Assembly (NCBI GenBank): GCA_022447825.1
Contig: JAKUTY010000003.1
Coordinates: 1 to 64,000, forward strand
Direction: 5' to 3'
Source of the DNA: SAR202 cluster bacterium
GTDB taxonomy: Bacteria > Chloroflexota > Dehalococcoidia > Lucifugimonadales > UBA826
DNA length: 64,000 nucleotides
Shown here: positions 56,261 through 64,000 of the stretch, piece after piece
How positions within the stretch are numbered: position 1 is the stretch's first letter
How the letters are laid out: each line of letters begins with the position of its first letter
Notes under the pieces: model-generated
The model's input: the letters and a program-made list of their open reading frames with translations, nothing else
Told to the model about the DNA's origin: nothing
Databases searched by the model: none
Program-made: the position numbers and the translations under genes

Positions 56261-57736
56261 ATGAATAATAAATACGAAACAGTAATAGGACTTGAGGTAC
56301 ATTCCCAACTTTTAACTAACAGTAAAATGTTTTGTGGGTGTGGATCTGACTACCAAAAAGCTGAACCTAACTCTAGAGTTTGTCCTGTATGCATGGGAAT
56401 GCCTGGAGTTCTTCCTGTAGTCAACAGAAAAGCTGTTGAACTGATAATAAAAACAGGCTTAGCCATAGGGTGCTCAATAAATGGAGAAACTAAATTTGAC
56501 AGAAAAAATTATTCTTATCCAGATTTAATGAAAGGCTATCAAATTTCTCAATTTGATTTACCTGTAGCCATTAATGGCAATCTAAATATTTCATTGAATG
56601 GCAATGAAAAAACCATCGGAGTCACAAGGGTACATTTGGAAGAGGATGTCGCACGATTAATTCATAAAAATGAACCAAACGGAACATCTCACAGCTTGAT
56701 AGATATCAACAGAGCTGGAGTGCCTTTAATGGAAATAGTGAGCGAGCCCGACATGAGATCCCCAGAAGAGGCAAACGAATATCTAATTCAACTCCACTCA
56801 ATTGTCAGATCTATTAAAGCAAGTACAGCAAACATGGAGGAAGGAAGCTTTAGATGCGACGCTAATATAAGTATGAGGTTAAAAGGAACAACAGAGTTAG
56901 GAACAAAAGTAGAAATCAAAAATGTAAACAGTTTCAGGTCAGTTTTTAGGGCTTTACAATTTGAGCAAAACCGCCAAATCAATTTACTAGAAATAGGGGA
57001 ACAAATCATCCAAGAAACTCGCGGATGGTCTGATGAAAGTGAAAAAACTGTAAGTCAAAGAATTAAAGAATTTGCTGCAGATTATAGATATTTCCCTGAA
57101 CCTGATTTACCTCCAATAATTATTTCAAAACAGTGGGTAGACCAAATCAAATCAACTATAACTGAATTACCTGCTGAAAAAATTCAAAGATTTATCAAAT
57201 CATTTCAGTTATCTGAATACGATTCTAGTCTTTTAATATCTAACGATATAATTGCAACATTTTTTGAAGATACCGTTAATGAATGTAAAAATTTAGGGCT
57301 AAACTACGAATCATCTGCTAAAACATGTGCGAACTTATTGAATGTTGACTTGTCTAGAATATTAAATGAAAAACAACTACAAATTTCAGATTTAAATACT
57401 GATTATGGAGATTTTTCAATTCTAATCAAAATGATTAGTGAAGATACATTAAATAGTACTATGGCAAAAACTGTTTTTGAAAACATGCTACTACTAGGGA
57501 AAAGCCCTATAGAAATTGCTGACAATTTAGGCCTTACTCAAATTAGTGATACCGATTCTCTAGAACAAATTATTTCTGAAATACTGTCTCAAAACAGTCC
57601 TGCTGTACAAGATTATCTTGAAGGAAAAGAAACCGCTATACGATTTTTAATCGGACAAGTTATGAAAGAAACAAAAGGTAAAGCAAACCCTAAAATTGCT
57701 ACAGAAATTATAATCAGTCAAATTAAAAAGAGTTAA
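56261..57736 (+). CDS. gatB: Asp-tRNA(Asn)/Glu-tRNA(Gln) amidotransferase subunit B
   Basis: GatB binds and phosphorylates misacylated Glu-tRNA(Gln) or Asp-tRNA(Asn) for amidation. The 491-residue protein has TVIGLEVHSQLLTNSKMFCG and a zinc-binding cluster (CGCGSDY ... CPVCMGMPG). RKNYSYPDLMKGYQISQFD, INRAGVPLMEIVSEPDM and EGSFRCDANISMR follow. VEIKNVNSFRSV and the C-terminal YqeY-like helical tail (GKANPKIATEIIISQI) complete it. gatA and gatC are not in the window. Confidence 0.95.
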   Translation: MNNKYETVIGLEVHSQLLTNSKMFCGCGSDYQKAEPNSRVCPVCMGMPGVLPVVNRKAVELIIKTGLAIGCSINGETKFDRKNYSYPDLMKGYQISQFDLPVAINGNLNISLNGNEKTIGVTRVHLEEDVARLIHKNEPNGTSHSLIDINRAGVPLMEIVSEPDMRSPEEANEYLIQLHSIVRSIKASTANMEEGSFRCDANISMRLKGTTELGTKVEIKNVNSFRSVFRALQFEQNRQINLLEIGEQIIQETRGWSDESEKTVSQRIKEFAADYRYFPEPDLPPIIISKQWVDQIKSTITELPAEKIQRFIKSFQLSEYDSSLLISNDIIATFFEDTVNECKNLGLNYESSAKTCANLLNVDLSRILNEKQLQISDLNTDYGDFSILIKMISEDTLNSTMAKTVFENMLLLGKSPIEIADNLGLTQISDTDSLEQIISEILSQNSPAVQDYLEGKETAIRFLIGQVMKETKGKANPKIATEIIISQIKKS

Positions 57737-57737
57737 T

Positions 57738-58670
57738 TTGAATAATATAAAAAAACCTGAAATAGTTGTAATTGGTGGGGGAACAGGCTTATCAATACTT
57801 CTAAAGGGAATAAAAACAGTATTTGACAACATTTCTGCCATCGTTGGGGTTTCAGATGACGGAGGTAGTTCTGGAATTTTACGTAAAGAATTTGGCATAT
57901 TACCCCCTGGAGACTTCAGAAATTGTTTAGTTGCACTATCAAATTCAGAAAACAATTTAATAGAGTTACTAAATTACAGATTCGAATCAAAGTCAAAATT
58001 AAATCAGCACAATTTAGGCAATCTAATTCTTTTTGCACTAGAAAATATCACACATGATTTTGAAGAATCTATATCTATTTTAGGAGAATTACTAAGCATA
58101 AAAGGTAAGATTGTACCCGCTGCCTTAAGGCCGATCGATTTAACTGCTAAACTGGAAACAGGCACTATCATTAAAGGTGAATCTAATATCAGAGTTTATG
58201 GTGAAGCAGTTAAAGAAATTAAAATATCTCCTGACAATATTAAAGCAAATCCTAATGCAGTAAAAATTATAGAAAAAGCAGATCTAATATTAGTTGGTCC
58301 TGGCAGTTTATATTCTAGTATTCTTCCAAATCTGTTAATAAAAGATATTAAAAATGCGATTTCAAATTCAAAAGCTCAGAAATATTTAATTTGTAATGTT
58401 GCCACTGAAAATGGTGAAACCAATAACTATGACTCAAATGATCATATCCAATCAATCCAAAATCATTTAAATCAAAACATTTTTGATGCCATCATAGTTA
58501 ATAACAACATAGAAAAATTTAAATCCGAAAATAATGTGAAACCAGTAACTCCTCAATATAATTCCGAACACACTCAAATCATTTACGGGGACGTAGTTGA
58601 TGAAAATAACAGAATACGGCATGACTCAAATAAACTTGCCGATTTGATTAGAAATTCTTTCAAATTTTAA
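57738..58670 (+). CDS. yvcK: YvcK/CofD-family protein (gluconeogenesis factor)
   Basis: This 310-residue protein has the CofD-like fold. VVIGGGTGLSILLKGIKTV is the N-terminal nucleotide-binding loop. VSDDGGSSGILRKEFGILPP is the family hallmark, followed by GDFRNCLVALS, AALRPIDLTAKLETG, ADLILVGPGSLYSSILPNLL and CNVATENGET. YvcK binds UDP-sugars and affects cell shape and growth on gluconeogenic carbon. It begins with TTG two bases after the gatB stop. Confidence 0.9.
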   Translation: MNNIKKPEIVVIGGGTGLSILLKGIKTVFDNISAIVGVSDDGGSSGILRKEFGILPPGDFRNCLVALSNSENNLIELLNYRFESKSKLNQHNLGNLILFALENITHDFEESISILGELLSIKGKIVPAALRPIDLTAKLETGTIIKGESNIRVYGEAVKEIKISPDNIKANPNAVKIIEKADLILVGPGSLYSSILPNLLIKDIKNAISNSKAQKYLICNVATENGETNNYDSNDHIQSIQNHLNQNIFDAIIVNNNIEKFKSENNVKPVTPQYNSEHTQIIYGDVVDENNRIRHDSNKLADLIRNSFKF

Positions 58671-58700
58671 TTACACACTATTAAATATTAAATAAAACTG

Positions 58701-58706
58701 TATAAT
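58701..58706 (+). promoter_or_regulatory. Consensus -10 box just before secG (possible leaderless promoter)
   Basis: TATAAT ends eight bases before the secG ATG, so the expected transcription start falls within a base or two of the start codon. No ribosome-binding site is present between them. The -35 region is not recognisable. Confidence 0.5.
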
Positions 58707-58714
58707 TTCTTGCT

Positions 58715-58945
58715 ATGGCTACTATTATAAATATTCTAATGATTACAATTTCAGTTTTACTAATTGGAATAATACTTATCCAGGTTAGAGGGCAAGGCGG
58801 AGGGCTTTTCGGTGCTGCTGAGTCTTCCTACAGGACTAGAAGAGGAATCGAACTAATACTATTCAGATTAACTATTTTATTAGTCGTATTGTTCGTAGTA
58901 ATCTCTATCGTTAGTGCAAGCAGTTGGTTTGGGATTAACAGTTAA
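58715..58945 (+). CDS. secG: SecG, preprotein translocase subunit
   Basis: SecG assists the SecYE channel in protein export. The 76-residue protein has two hydrophobic helices (residues about 4-23 and 49-71) joined by a glycine-rich loop, QVRGQGGGLFGAAESSY, with the family's G-G-G-L-F-G. Conserved residues fit. It lacks an obvious ribosome-binding site. Its last codons overlap the end of cysS on the other strand. Confidence 0.88.
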   Translation: MATIINILMITISVLLIGIILIQVRGQGGGLFGAAESSYRTRRGIELILFRLTILLVVLFVVISIVSASSWFGINS

Positions 58946-58960
58946 TCAATCCAATCCCAA
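58929..58960. terminator. Inverted repeat at the secG/cysS convergent ends
   Basis: TTGGGATT and AATCCCAA form eight-base arms around a 16-base loop, spanning the two stop codons. It could act as a bidirectional terminator. No long T tract follows. Confidence 0.35.
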
Positions 58961-60303
58961 TGCGTTTCTCCAGATGAGTCTTCTAATTTAACTCCCAAAT
59001 CAGTCAGTCGATCTCTAATTAAATCAGATGATTCAAAATCTTTTTTATTTCTCATCAGAGATCTTAAATCTATCAAAAGATCAATAAATTCATGTACATC
59101 AGAATTTTTGTCGTTTTTCTTAGAGTCCAATTTCACCCCAAGTACATTAGATAATTCCAACAATGTACTTTTTGCTTTTGTAACGTTTTTGCCATCTGTC
59201 GCCTCTCGATTGATATCTCTAGACAAATCAAATAAAACAGATAGTGCTATCGGGGTATTGAAATCATCATCCATTGCTTCAATAAAACGATCGACATATG
59301 TTTGTACATCCAATTCTTGTCCATTTTGTGATTGGACTTTAAGTGCATTTCTAAGTCTATCTAAGGCTTTTTCCTGAGAATTGACTGCTATATCACTAAA
59401 AACCAGTGGGCTTCTGTAGTGAGAACTTAAAAAAAACATTCGTAAACTATCAGGAGAAAATTTTTCCAAAGCAGATGCAATACTAAATACATTTCCTATA
59501 GATTTACTCATTTTTTCTTGCCCATACCCCAAAGTTCCATTGTGTACCCAAAAATCTGCGAAAGGAACTTTGCCTGTAGCTGATTCTGATTGAGCAATTT
59601 CATTCTCATGATGAGGAAAAACTAAGTCTAATCCTCCTCCATGTATATCAATCGAATCTCCTAAATATTTCAATGCCATTGCACTACATTCAATATGCCA
59701 CCCTGGCCTACCGTTTCCCCAAGGACTTGCCCAAAAAGGTTCGCCTTCCTTATGTTTTTTCCACAGAGCAAAATCTGCAGGGAATTCTTTATTTTCATCG
59801 ATTTCTAATCTAGCTCCAGCTAACAAATCTTGTACTTTACGATTACTCAATTTACCGTAGTCTTCATCAGAGTTCACTCTAAAATATACGTCTCCTTCGA
59901 CTTCATATGCGCATTCTTTTTCAATCAACTGAGTGATCAAATCTATGATTGCAGGAATTTCTTCTGTTGCTTTAGGATATTTTGTTGCCACTTTCACATT
60001 TAAAGTTTTTAATTCATTTAAATATTCAGCAATATTTTTATCGGCCAATTCAGACACTTCTATATTTTGAAGGTTAGCAGCTTTGATCATTTTGTCATCA
60101 ACATCCGTGAAGTTTTGAATGTAATTCACTTTAAAGCCCCTGAATTCCAAATATCTACGAATTACATCAAAGGCTATAGCTGACATTGCGTGACCTAGAT
60201 GAGCCGAATCATATGGAGTAATTCCACAAACATACATGTTTACAGTATTTTTTGTCAGATCAAAATTTTGATTTTCTCTAGAAAGTGTGTTGTAAAGTCT
60301 CAT
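58942..60303 (-). CDS. cysS: Cysteinyl-tRNA synthetase
   Basis: CysS charges tRNA(Cys). The 453-residue class I enzyme has MYVCGITPYDSAHLGHAMSA (zinc cysteine and the HIGH-like HLGH), WHIECSAMALKYLGDSIDIH, and the histidine pair in LVFPHHENEIAQSE. The KMSKS loop is QEKMSKSIGNVFSI. The C-terminal DALR helical part is present. The four zinc ligands appear intact. It is followed on the minus strand by nothing but the secG overlap, and ispF is one base upstream. Confidence 0.96.
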   Translation of the reverse strand: MRLYNTLSRENQNFDLTKNTVNMYVCGITPYDSAHLGHAMSAIAFDVIRRYLEFRGFKVNYIQNFTDVDDKMIKAANLQNIEVSELADKNIAEYLNELKTLNVKVATKYPKATEEIPAIIDLITQLIEKECAYEVEGDVYFRVNSDEDYGKLSNRKVQDLLAGARLEIDENKEFPADFALWKKHKEGEPFWASPWGNGRPGWHIECSAMALKYLGDSIDIHGGGLDLVFPHHENEIAQSESATGKVPFADFWVHNGTLGYGQEKMSKSIGNVFSIASALEKFSPDSLRMFFLSSHYRSPLVFSDIAVNSQEKALDRLRNALKVQSQNGQELDVQTYVDRFIEAMDDDFNTPIALSVLFDLSRDINREATDGKNVTKAKSTLLELSNVLGVKLDSKKNDKNSDVHEFIDLLIDLRSLMRNKKDFESSDLIRDRLTDLGVKLEDSSGETHWDWID

Positions 60304-60304
60304 A

Positions 60305-60778
60305 TTATTTTTGAACTGTAGCTATTGAAATCACTGATATACCTTCACCTTGACCTACCATCCCCAGGCCATCTGTTGTCGTACATTTAATATTAATTTG
60401 ATCACTCAAAACCTCCAAAGTATTAGCTATCGAATTTTCCATTTGTTTTACAAATTTCTTAAGTCGAGGTTTTTCGGCAATGATTGTAGCATCGATATTC
60501 TCAATACCCCAATTTGATTCTTTAATCATTTGATTTGTACGACTCAACAAAATCATGCTAGATATGTTTTCTAATTTTGGATCGTCCGATGGAAAATAAT
60601 CCCCAATATCACCCATAGAACATGCCCCCAAAACACTGTCAATGATGGAATGAATCAAAACATCACCATCGCTATAACCTAACAATCCAAAACTATAAGG
60701 AATAGATATTCCTCCCAAAACCAGCTCAGTATTTCGGGAAAACCTATGGACGTCGTAGCCTATTCCTGTTCTAAACAT
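60305..60778 (-). CDS. ispF: 2-C-methyl-D-erythritol 2,4-cyclodiphosphate synthase
   Basis: IspF forms the cyclic diphosphate of the MEP pathway. The 157-residue protein starts MFRTGIGYDVHRFSRNTELV, with the D-x-H metal site. LGYSDGDVLIHSIIDSVLGA, GDIGDYFPSDD, and the C-terminal KCTTTDGLGMVGQGEGI follow. Length is normal. It overlaps ispD by one base, with ispD first in this minus-strand cluster (ispD-ispF-cysS). Confidence 0.95.
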   Translation of the reverse strand: MFRTGIGYDVHRFSRNTELVLGGISIPYSFGLLGYSDGDVLIHSIIDSVLGACSMGDIGDYFPSDDPKLENISSMILLSRTNQMIKESNWGIENIDATIIAEKPRLKKFVKQMENSIANTLEVLSDQINIKCTTTDGLGMVGQGEGISVISIATVQK

Positions 60779-61461
60779 TATTTATCTAATTTCATATCAT
60801 AAATTTGTTCGAAAATTTCCAAATCACTCTCATCAGTAAGTTTTATATTCATTTTATCTCCCTCAAAAACAATCACTTTTAGTCCCAAATCTACAAATAA
60901 AGTAGCGTCATCGGTCATATCAGGAATATCTTTTTGATACGCAGCATAAAATTTTTTATATAAAAAGAATTGGGGTGTTTGAACTAAAAATAGATTTTGC
61001 CTATCAAAATTTTTAATTACGATTTCATCTTCAACAAATTTAATTGTATCGCTGATAGGATAACCGGGAATTGCAGAATCACTATTCTGCAACATTTCCA
61101 ATCCTTTTTTAATCATTAAATTTGAAACAAAAGGTCTGGCCCCATCATGAATTGCAAGATAATCATAAGTATCACCTAAAAAATCTAAAGCACATTTTAC
61201 TGAATCTTGCCTTCTATCGCCCCCAAAAATTATTTCAATATCACTATCAATTTGCTGAGTGTATTGAACAATTTCATTAAAATTACCTTTGCTAGCAACA
61301 ACAACAATTTTGTCAAAAATATTGGAATCTAAAAAAGTTTTTACAGTCAAGCTAATAATATTTTGAGACGCAATTTGATGTAGCATTTTGTCACTATTGC
61401 CAAATCTTTGACTTTTACCGGCAGCCAATATAATTGCAACTTTTTTCATTGAAGTATTCAT
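60778..61461 (-). CDS. ispD: 2-C-methyl-D-erythritol 4-phosphate cytidylyltransferase
   Basis: IspD couples methylerythritol phosphate to CTP. The 227-residue protein has VAIILAAGKSQRFGNSDKML, the CTP-binding loop with the conserved G-x-x-R/Q and lysine. FGGDRRQDSVKCAL, YLAIHDGARPFVS, QTPQFFLYKKFYAAYQ and MTDDATLFVDLGLKV follow. The ATG used gives MNTSMKKVAIILA. A second ATG four codons later is possible. Together with dxr, ispF and the interrupted ispG it shows the MEP pathway. Confidence 0.93.
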   Translation of the reverse strand: MNTSMKKVAIILAAGKSQRFGNSDKMLHQIASQNIISLTVKTFLDSNIFDKIVVVASKGNFNEIVQYTQQIDSDIEIIFGGDRRQDSVKCALDFLGDTYDYLAIHDGARPFVSNLMIKKGLEMLQNSDSAIPGYPISDTIKFVEDEIVIKNFDRQNLFLVQTPQFFLYKKFYAAYQKDIPDMTDDATLFVDLGLKVIVFEGDKMNIKLTDESDLEIFEQIYDMKLDK

Positions 61462-61534
61462 TTAATATAACTTTTCACTTGTTGAATCTAAAATGTTTCA
61501 ATACACAGTTTAAATGTTAAAATCATTGTATCCA

Positions 61535-61558
61535 AATTAAGGATTTAATTAAGGATTT
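61535..61558 (+). repeat. Tandem 12-bp repeat containing two ribosome-binding sites
   Basis: AATTAAGGATTT occurs twice in tandem directly before the EVE-domain gene. Each copy carries AAGGA. The second is six bases from the ATG and is the functional one by position. Confidence 0.6.
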
Positions 61559-61561
61559 TAA

Positions 61562-62086
61562 ATGTCATCAAACTATTGGATGTTTGTAGAAACATCAGAA
61601 AATGCGCAAATCACCCGCAATAAGGGGTATTCTATTTTTGGAATGAGCCCCAAATATAAAAAACGAGCTCAAAGAATGCAACCAAATGATAGAGTCTTGT
61701 TTTACGAAAGATCTAAAATGATTTGGACTGCTTCTGCAACTATTTCTTCGAAATATTTTGAAGACACATCTGAAATTTGGCCAATAGTAGAAAATCCTGA
61801 AGATTACAAAATTCGTATCAATTTAAAACCAAACTACATATTAGACGAATCAGAATCAATCAAAGGTTTACAAGTGGGAGCCTCATTAGAATATGTAAAA
61901 AAATGGGCCCCAGAAAAATGGCCATTAGCATTTTGGGATACGCTTCATCTACTTCCTCAAAGAGATTTTAAATATTTAGAAGACGAAATGAGAAGAATTA
62001 AAACAGGTATCAAAGCAGACGCTATTATTGACAGAAGTAAAAAAACAAAAAACAGAAGAAACTCAAATGAACGATCACAATCATGA
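61562..62086 (+). CDS. EVE-domain protein
   Basis: This 174-residue protein has the EVE (PUA-like) fold. NYWMFVETSENAQITRNKGY is the start. The aromatic pocket region is ERSKMIWTASATISSKYFED, and LKPNYILDESESIKGLQVG and WAPEKWPLAFWDTLHLLPQR follow. EVE domains bind modified bases in DNA or RNA. The C-terminal tail is basic (DRSKKTKNRRNSNERSQS). The 3' end overlaps the true start of selD by 20 bases in another frame, so the two are co-transcribed and probably coupled. Confidence 0.78.
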   Translation: MSSNYWMFVETSENAQITRNKGYSIFGMSPKYKKRAQRMQPNDRVLFYERSKMIWTASATISSKYFEDTSEIWPIVENPEDYKIRINLKPNYILDESESIKGLQVGASLEYVKKWAPEKWPLAFWDTLHLLPQRDFKYLEDEMRRIKTGIKADAIIDRSKKTKNRRNSNERSQS

Positions 62087-63122
62087 TACTCCAAGCCTAA
62101 CATCTTTAGCATCTTGCGCTGGTTGAGCATCTAAATTAAGTCCAAAAGACCTGGAGCAAGTTTTGCTACAGTTACCAAAAGTAAGTGACCCTAGGCTATT
62201 AGTGGGATCATCCACTAGTGATGATGCTGCAATCTTCAAAATCAATGAAACTACAGCGTTGGTATCTACAGTGGATTTTTTCCCACCAATAGTAGATGAC
62301 CCATATTTGTTTGGTTCTATTTCTGCAGCAAATTCCTTAAGTGACGTTTATGCTATGGGAGGAATTCCCTTAATTGCTTTAAATATAGTCGGATTTCCTG
62401 CAGATTTGGACTTTTCCATTCTTACAGAAATACTCAAAGGTGTATCAGACAAAGCTCAAGAAGCAAACACTTTAATAGTTGGGGGGCATACAATCAATGA
62501 TGCAGAACCCAAATATGGCCTAGCAGTTACTGGAACAATTAAACCCGGACAAGAAATAACAAACGTTGGATCTAAACCCGGAGATTATTTAATTTTAACT
62601 AAACCTTTAGGAACTGGGATTATTACAACTGCAGCTAAACAAAATAAAATATCTAAAGACACATTAAATGTGGCTACAAATCTTATGTCAAAATTAAACA
62701 AAACAGCGTCAGAAATCATGATGAAAATTGGAGTTAATGCTTGCTCTGACATAACTGGATTCGGATTGCTGGGCCATTTAAAAGAAATGAGATCTGATGA
62801 CCCTATTTCTTTTGAGATCAACCTTAATAATTTGCCGATAATAGATGGAACATGGGATCTTATTCATCAAGGTATAGTACCTGGAGGCACTATGAGAAAT
62901 CTTGAAGCATTAGACAAAACCGTTAATTGGGGGAACAAAATTACCGAAGAAGAAAAGATAGTACTTTGTGATGCCCAAACTTCTGGAGGACTACTAATAT
63001 CTGTAGCTCAAGAGAAGCTTAATGAATTTATTAAAGAATGTGAAATAAAAAATCAAGATATCACAATAGTAGGAAATGTAAATAAAAAGACTTCCGAATT
63101 TCCTATTACCATTATTAAATGA
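62067..63122 (+). CDS. selD: Selenide, water dikinase with selenocysteine at the active site
   Basis: SelD makes selenophosphate from selenide and ATP. The gene reads through an in-frame TGA at 62124-62126: MNDHNHDTPSLTSLASCAG-U-ASKLSPKDLEQVLLQL. The U is residue 20 and the lysine K23. This matches Cys17 and Lys20 of E. coli SelD (GAGCGCK), so the catalytic residue is selenocysteine, as in many selenoprotein SelD enzymes. The rest is standard: DDAAIFKINE, TVDFFPPIVDDPYLFG, IVGGHTINDAEPKYGLA, TKPLGTGIITTA and DITGFGLLGHL. The 351-residue length fits the family. The ATG overlaps the EVE gene, and an uninterrupted frame would begin only at a TTG after the UGA, losing the catalytic site. Confidence 0.92.
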
Positions 63123-63129
63123 GCAAAAA

Positions 63130-64000
63130 TTGGAAAATATAGTTGTCACATTAGAAAACCAAATCAAAACAGCGTTAGATAAATTCATTGCCACTCAAAA
63201 CAAAGAACTATCTAAAAAATTTTATATAAATATTGAAAGGCCCAAAAATTCAGATCATGGCGACTTTGCTACAAATATAGCTTTTCAGGTTTCTAAAGAA
63301 TATTCAGTTTCACCAATGCAAGCAGCTGAATCAATCTCAGACTATATAGATACTAGCAATTTAATTGAAAGATTAGAAGTCACCCAACCTGGTTTTATAA
63401 ATCTAATCATCAACAAACAATGGATACAATCTCAAGTGAATCAAATCAGGGAAGCCTCTTTTACATTTGGTGATTCCAACATAGGAAAAGATTCGAAAAT
63501 CCAAGTAGAATACGTCAGTGTAAACCCAACTGGCATTTTACATATCGGACATGCTAGGGGTGCCATAATAGGAAATACAATTTCCAATGTTTTAAGCAAT
63601 AACGGCTTCAATGTTCTCGATGAATATTACCTTAATGATTCAGGTAAACAAATTGATAAATTTAACCAATCAGTAAAAATCAGATATCAACAATTATTTA
63701 ATATCAACGTAGACTTACCTGAAGACTCGTACTCAGGGGAAGACATCATAGAAATAGCAAAACAAATCAAAGATGATCATTCTGATAAATTTCTTGACCC
63801 AAATCTTGACAATGAACTTTCATCGTTAGCTCATAATTTAATTATCAGCAAAATCTCTCATTCTCTTGATCAATTAGATATACGTTTCGATAATTGGTTT
63901 AGTGAAAAAAGTTTGTTTAATGATGGGCAATTTAAAAAGTGTTTAGAAGAATTTGAAAAACAAAATCTTTTAATAAACAGAGATGGGGCAAAGTGGCTAC
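63130..64000 (+). CDS. argS: Arginyl-tRNA synthetase, N-terminal part
   Basis: The frame starts at a TTG eight bases after selD and runs off the right edge, leaving 290 codons. Product segments are LENQIKTALDKFIATQNKEL, the N-terminal additional domain RPKNSDHGDFATNIAF, and the class I signature YVSVNPTGILHIGHARGAII, with the HIGH-like HIGH. NVLDEYYLNDSGKQIDKF and FDNWFSEKSLFNDGQ follow. The rest, including the KMSK-like loop and anticodon-binding domain, lies outside the window. The start codon is inferred because no ATG in frame is present nearby. Confidence 0.93.
   Translation, partial: MENIVVTLENQIKTALDKFIATQNKELSKKFYINIERPKNSDHGDFATNIAFQVSKEYSVSPMQAAESISDYIDTSNLIERLEVTQPGFINLIINKQWIQSQVNQIREASFTFGDSNIGKDSKIQVEYVSVNPTGILHIGHARGAIIGNTISNVLSNNGFNVLDEYYLNDSGKQIDKFNQSVKIRYQQLFNINVDLPEDSYSGEDIIEIAKQIKDDHSDKFLDPNLDNELSSLAHNLIISKISHSLDQLDIRFDNWFSEKSLFNDGQFKKCLEEFEKQNLLINRDGAKWL

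Overview
This window is a very gene-dense, AT-rich (roughly one third G+C) bacterial chromosome segment with about 57 protein genes. There are no rRNA or tRNA genes, no CRISPR array, no insertion sequence or phage genes, and no gene-free stretch longer than about 300 bases. The longest gap, about 270 bp, is filled by a SAM riboswitch. Gene content and style (Tal/Pgi pair, CbbQ/NorQ-type ATPase with a VWA partner, short EF-Ts, a luciferase-family flavin oxidoreductase beside TPP and Ldh-family enzymes, small tightly packed genes) suggest a free-living marine bacterium, possibly a streamlined low-GC member of the Chloroflexota (SAR202-like). That assignment is inference and was not tested with a tree.

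Layout. 1-3831 (minus): a cut S9 peptidase, a three-cysteine LarE sulfur transferase, an SDR epimerase, an unknown small protein and a DUF362 Fe-S protein. 3985-9504 (plus): lysA, rhomboid protease, a biotin-dependent carboxyltransferase subunit, aldo/keto reductase, galU and a 36-residue membrane peptide. A UbiA-family prenyltransferase faces them. 10491-16135 (plus): yebC, a RusA-like nuclease in the place where ruvC usually sits, ruvA, a methyltransferase, uvrB, then a MIP18-family/Mrp Fe-S pair. 16136-23667 (minus): pgi, tal, a 1100-residue VWA protein, its MoxR/CbbQ-type ATPase, and coaE. 23807-32112: selA, rarA, an MFS transporter, threonine aldolase, a small hydrolase, fumC and a CCA-type nucleotidyltransferase. 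32130-34673: a SAM-IV-like riboswitch with terminator controlling metY-metA. 34673-39206: Nudix, a zinc-ribbon protein, and a heterodimeric ABC exporter.

39346-49482 is the conserved translation/lipid block: rimI-like, rpsB, tsf, pyrH, frr, uppS, cdsA, dxr, rseP, ispG, proS. 49544-53463 holds a flavin monooxygenase, a TPP enzyme and an Ldh-family dehydrogenase. 53588-56202 is a ferric-iron-type ABC permease and ATPase behind an operator-like repeat. 56261-64000 holds gatB, yvcK, secG, cysS, ispF, ispD, an EVE-domain protein, selD and the start of argS.

The most notable points concern selenium. selA is present, and selD is itself a selenoprotein whose catalytic residue is encoded by an in-frame UGA, so its real start lies about 95 bases upstream of the uninterrupted ORF. 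ispG, essential for the MEP isoprenoid pathway whose dxr, ispD and ispF genes are also here, is cut by one in-frame UGA while the frame and all catalytic cysteines downstream are intact. It is either a new recoding event, a nonsense mutation or a base error. Other unusual points are the RusA-for-RuvC swap, an Mrp ATPase without its CxxC motif, a MetA that looks like an acetyltransferase, a possibly leaderless secG, and a 12-bp periodic operator candidate ahead of the iron-type transporter.
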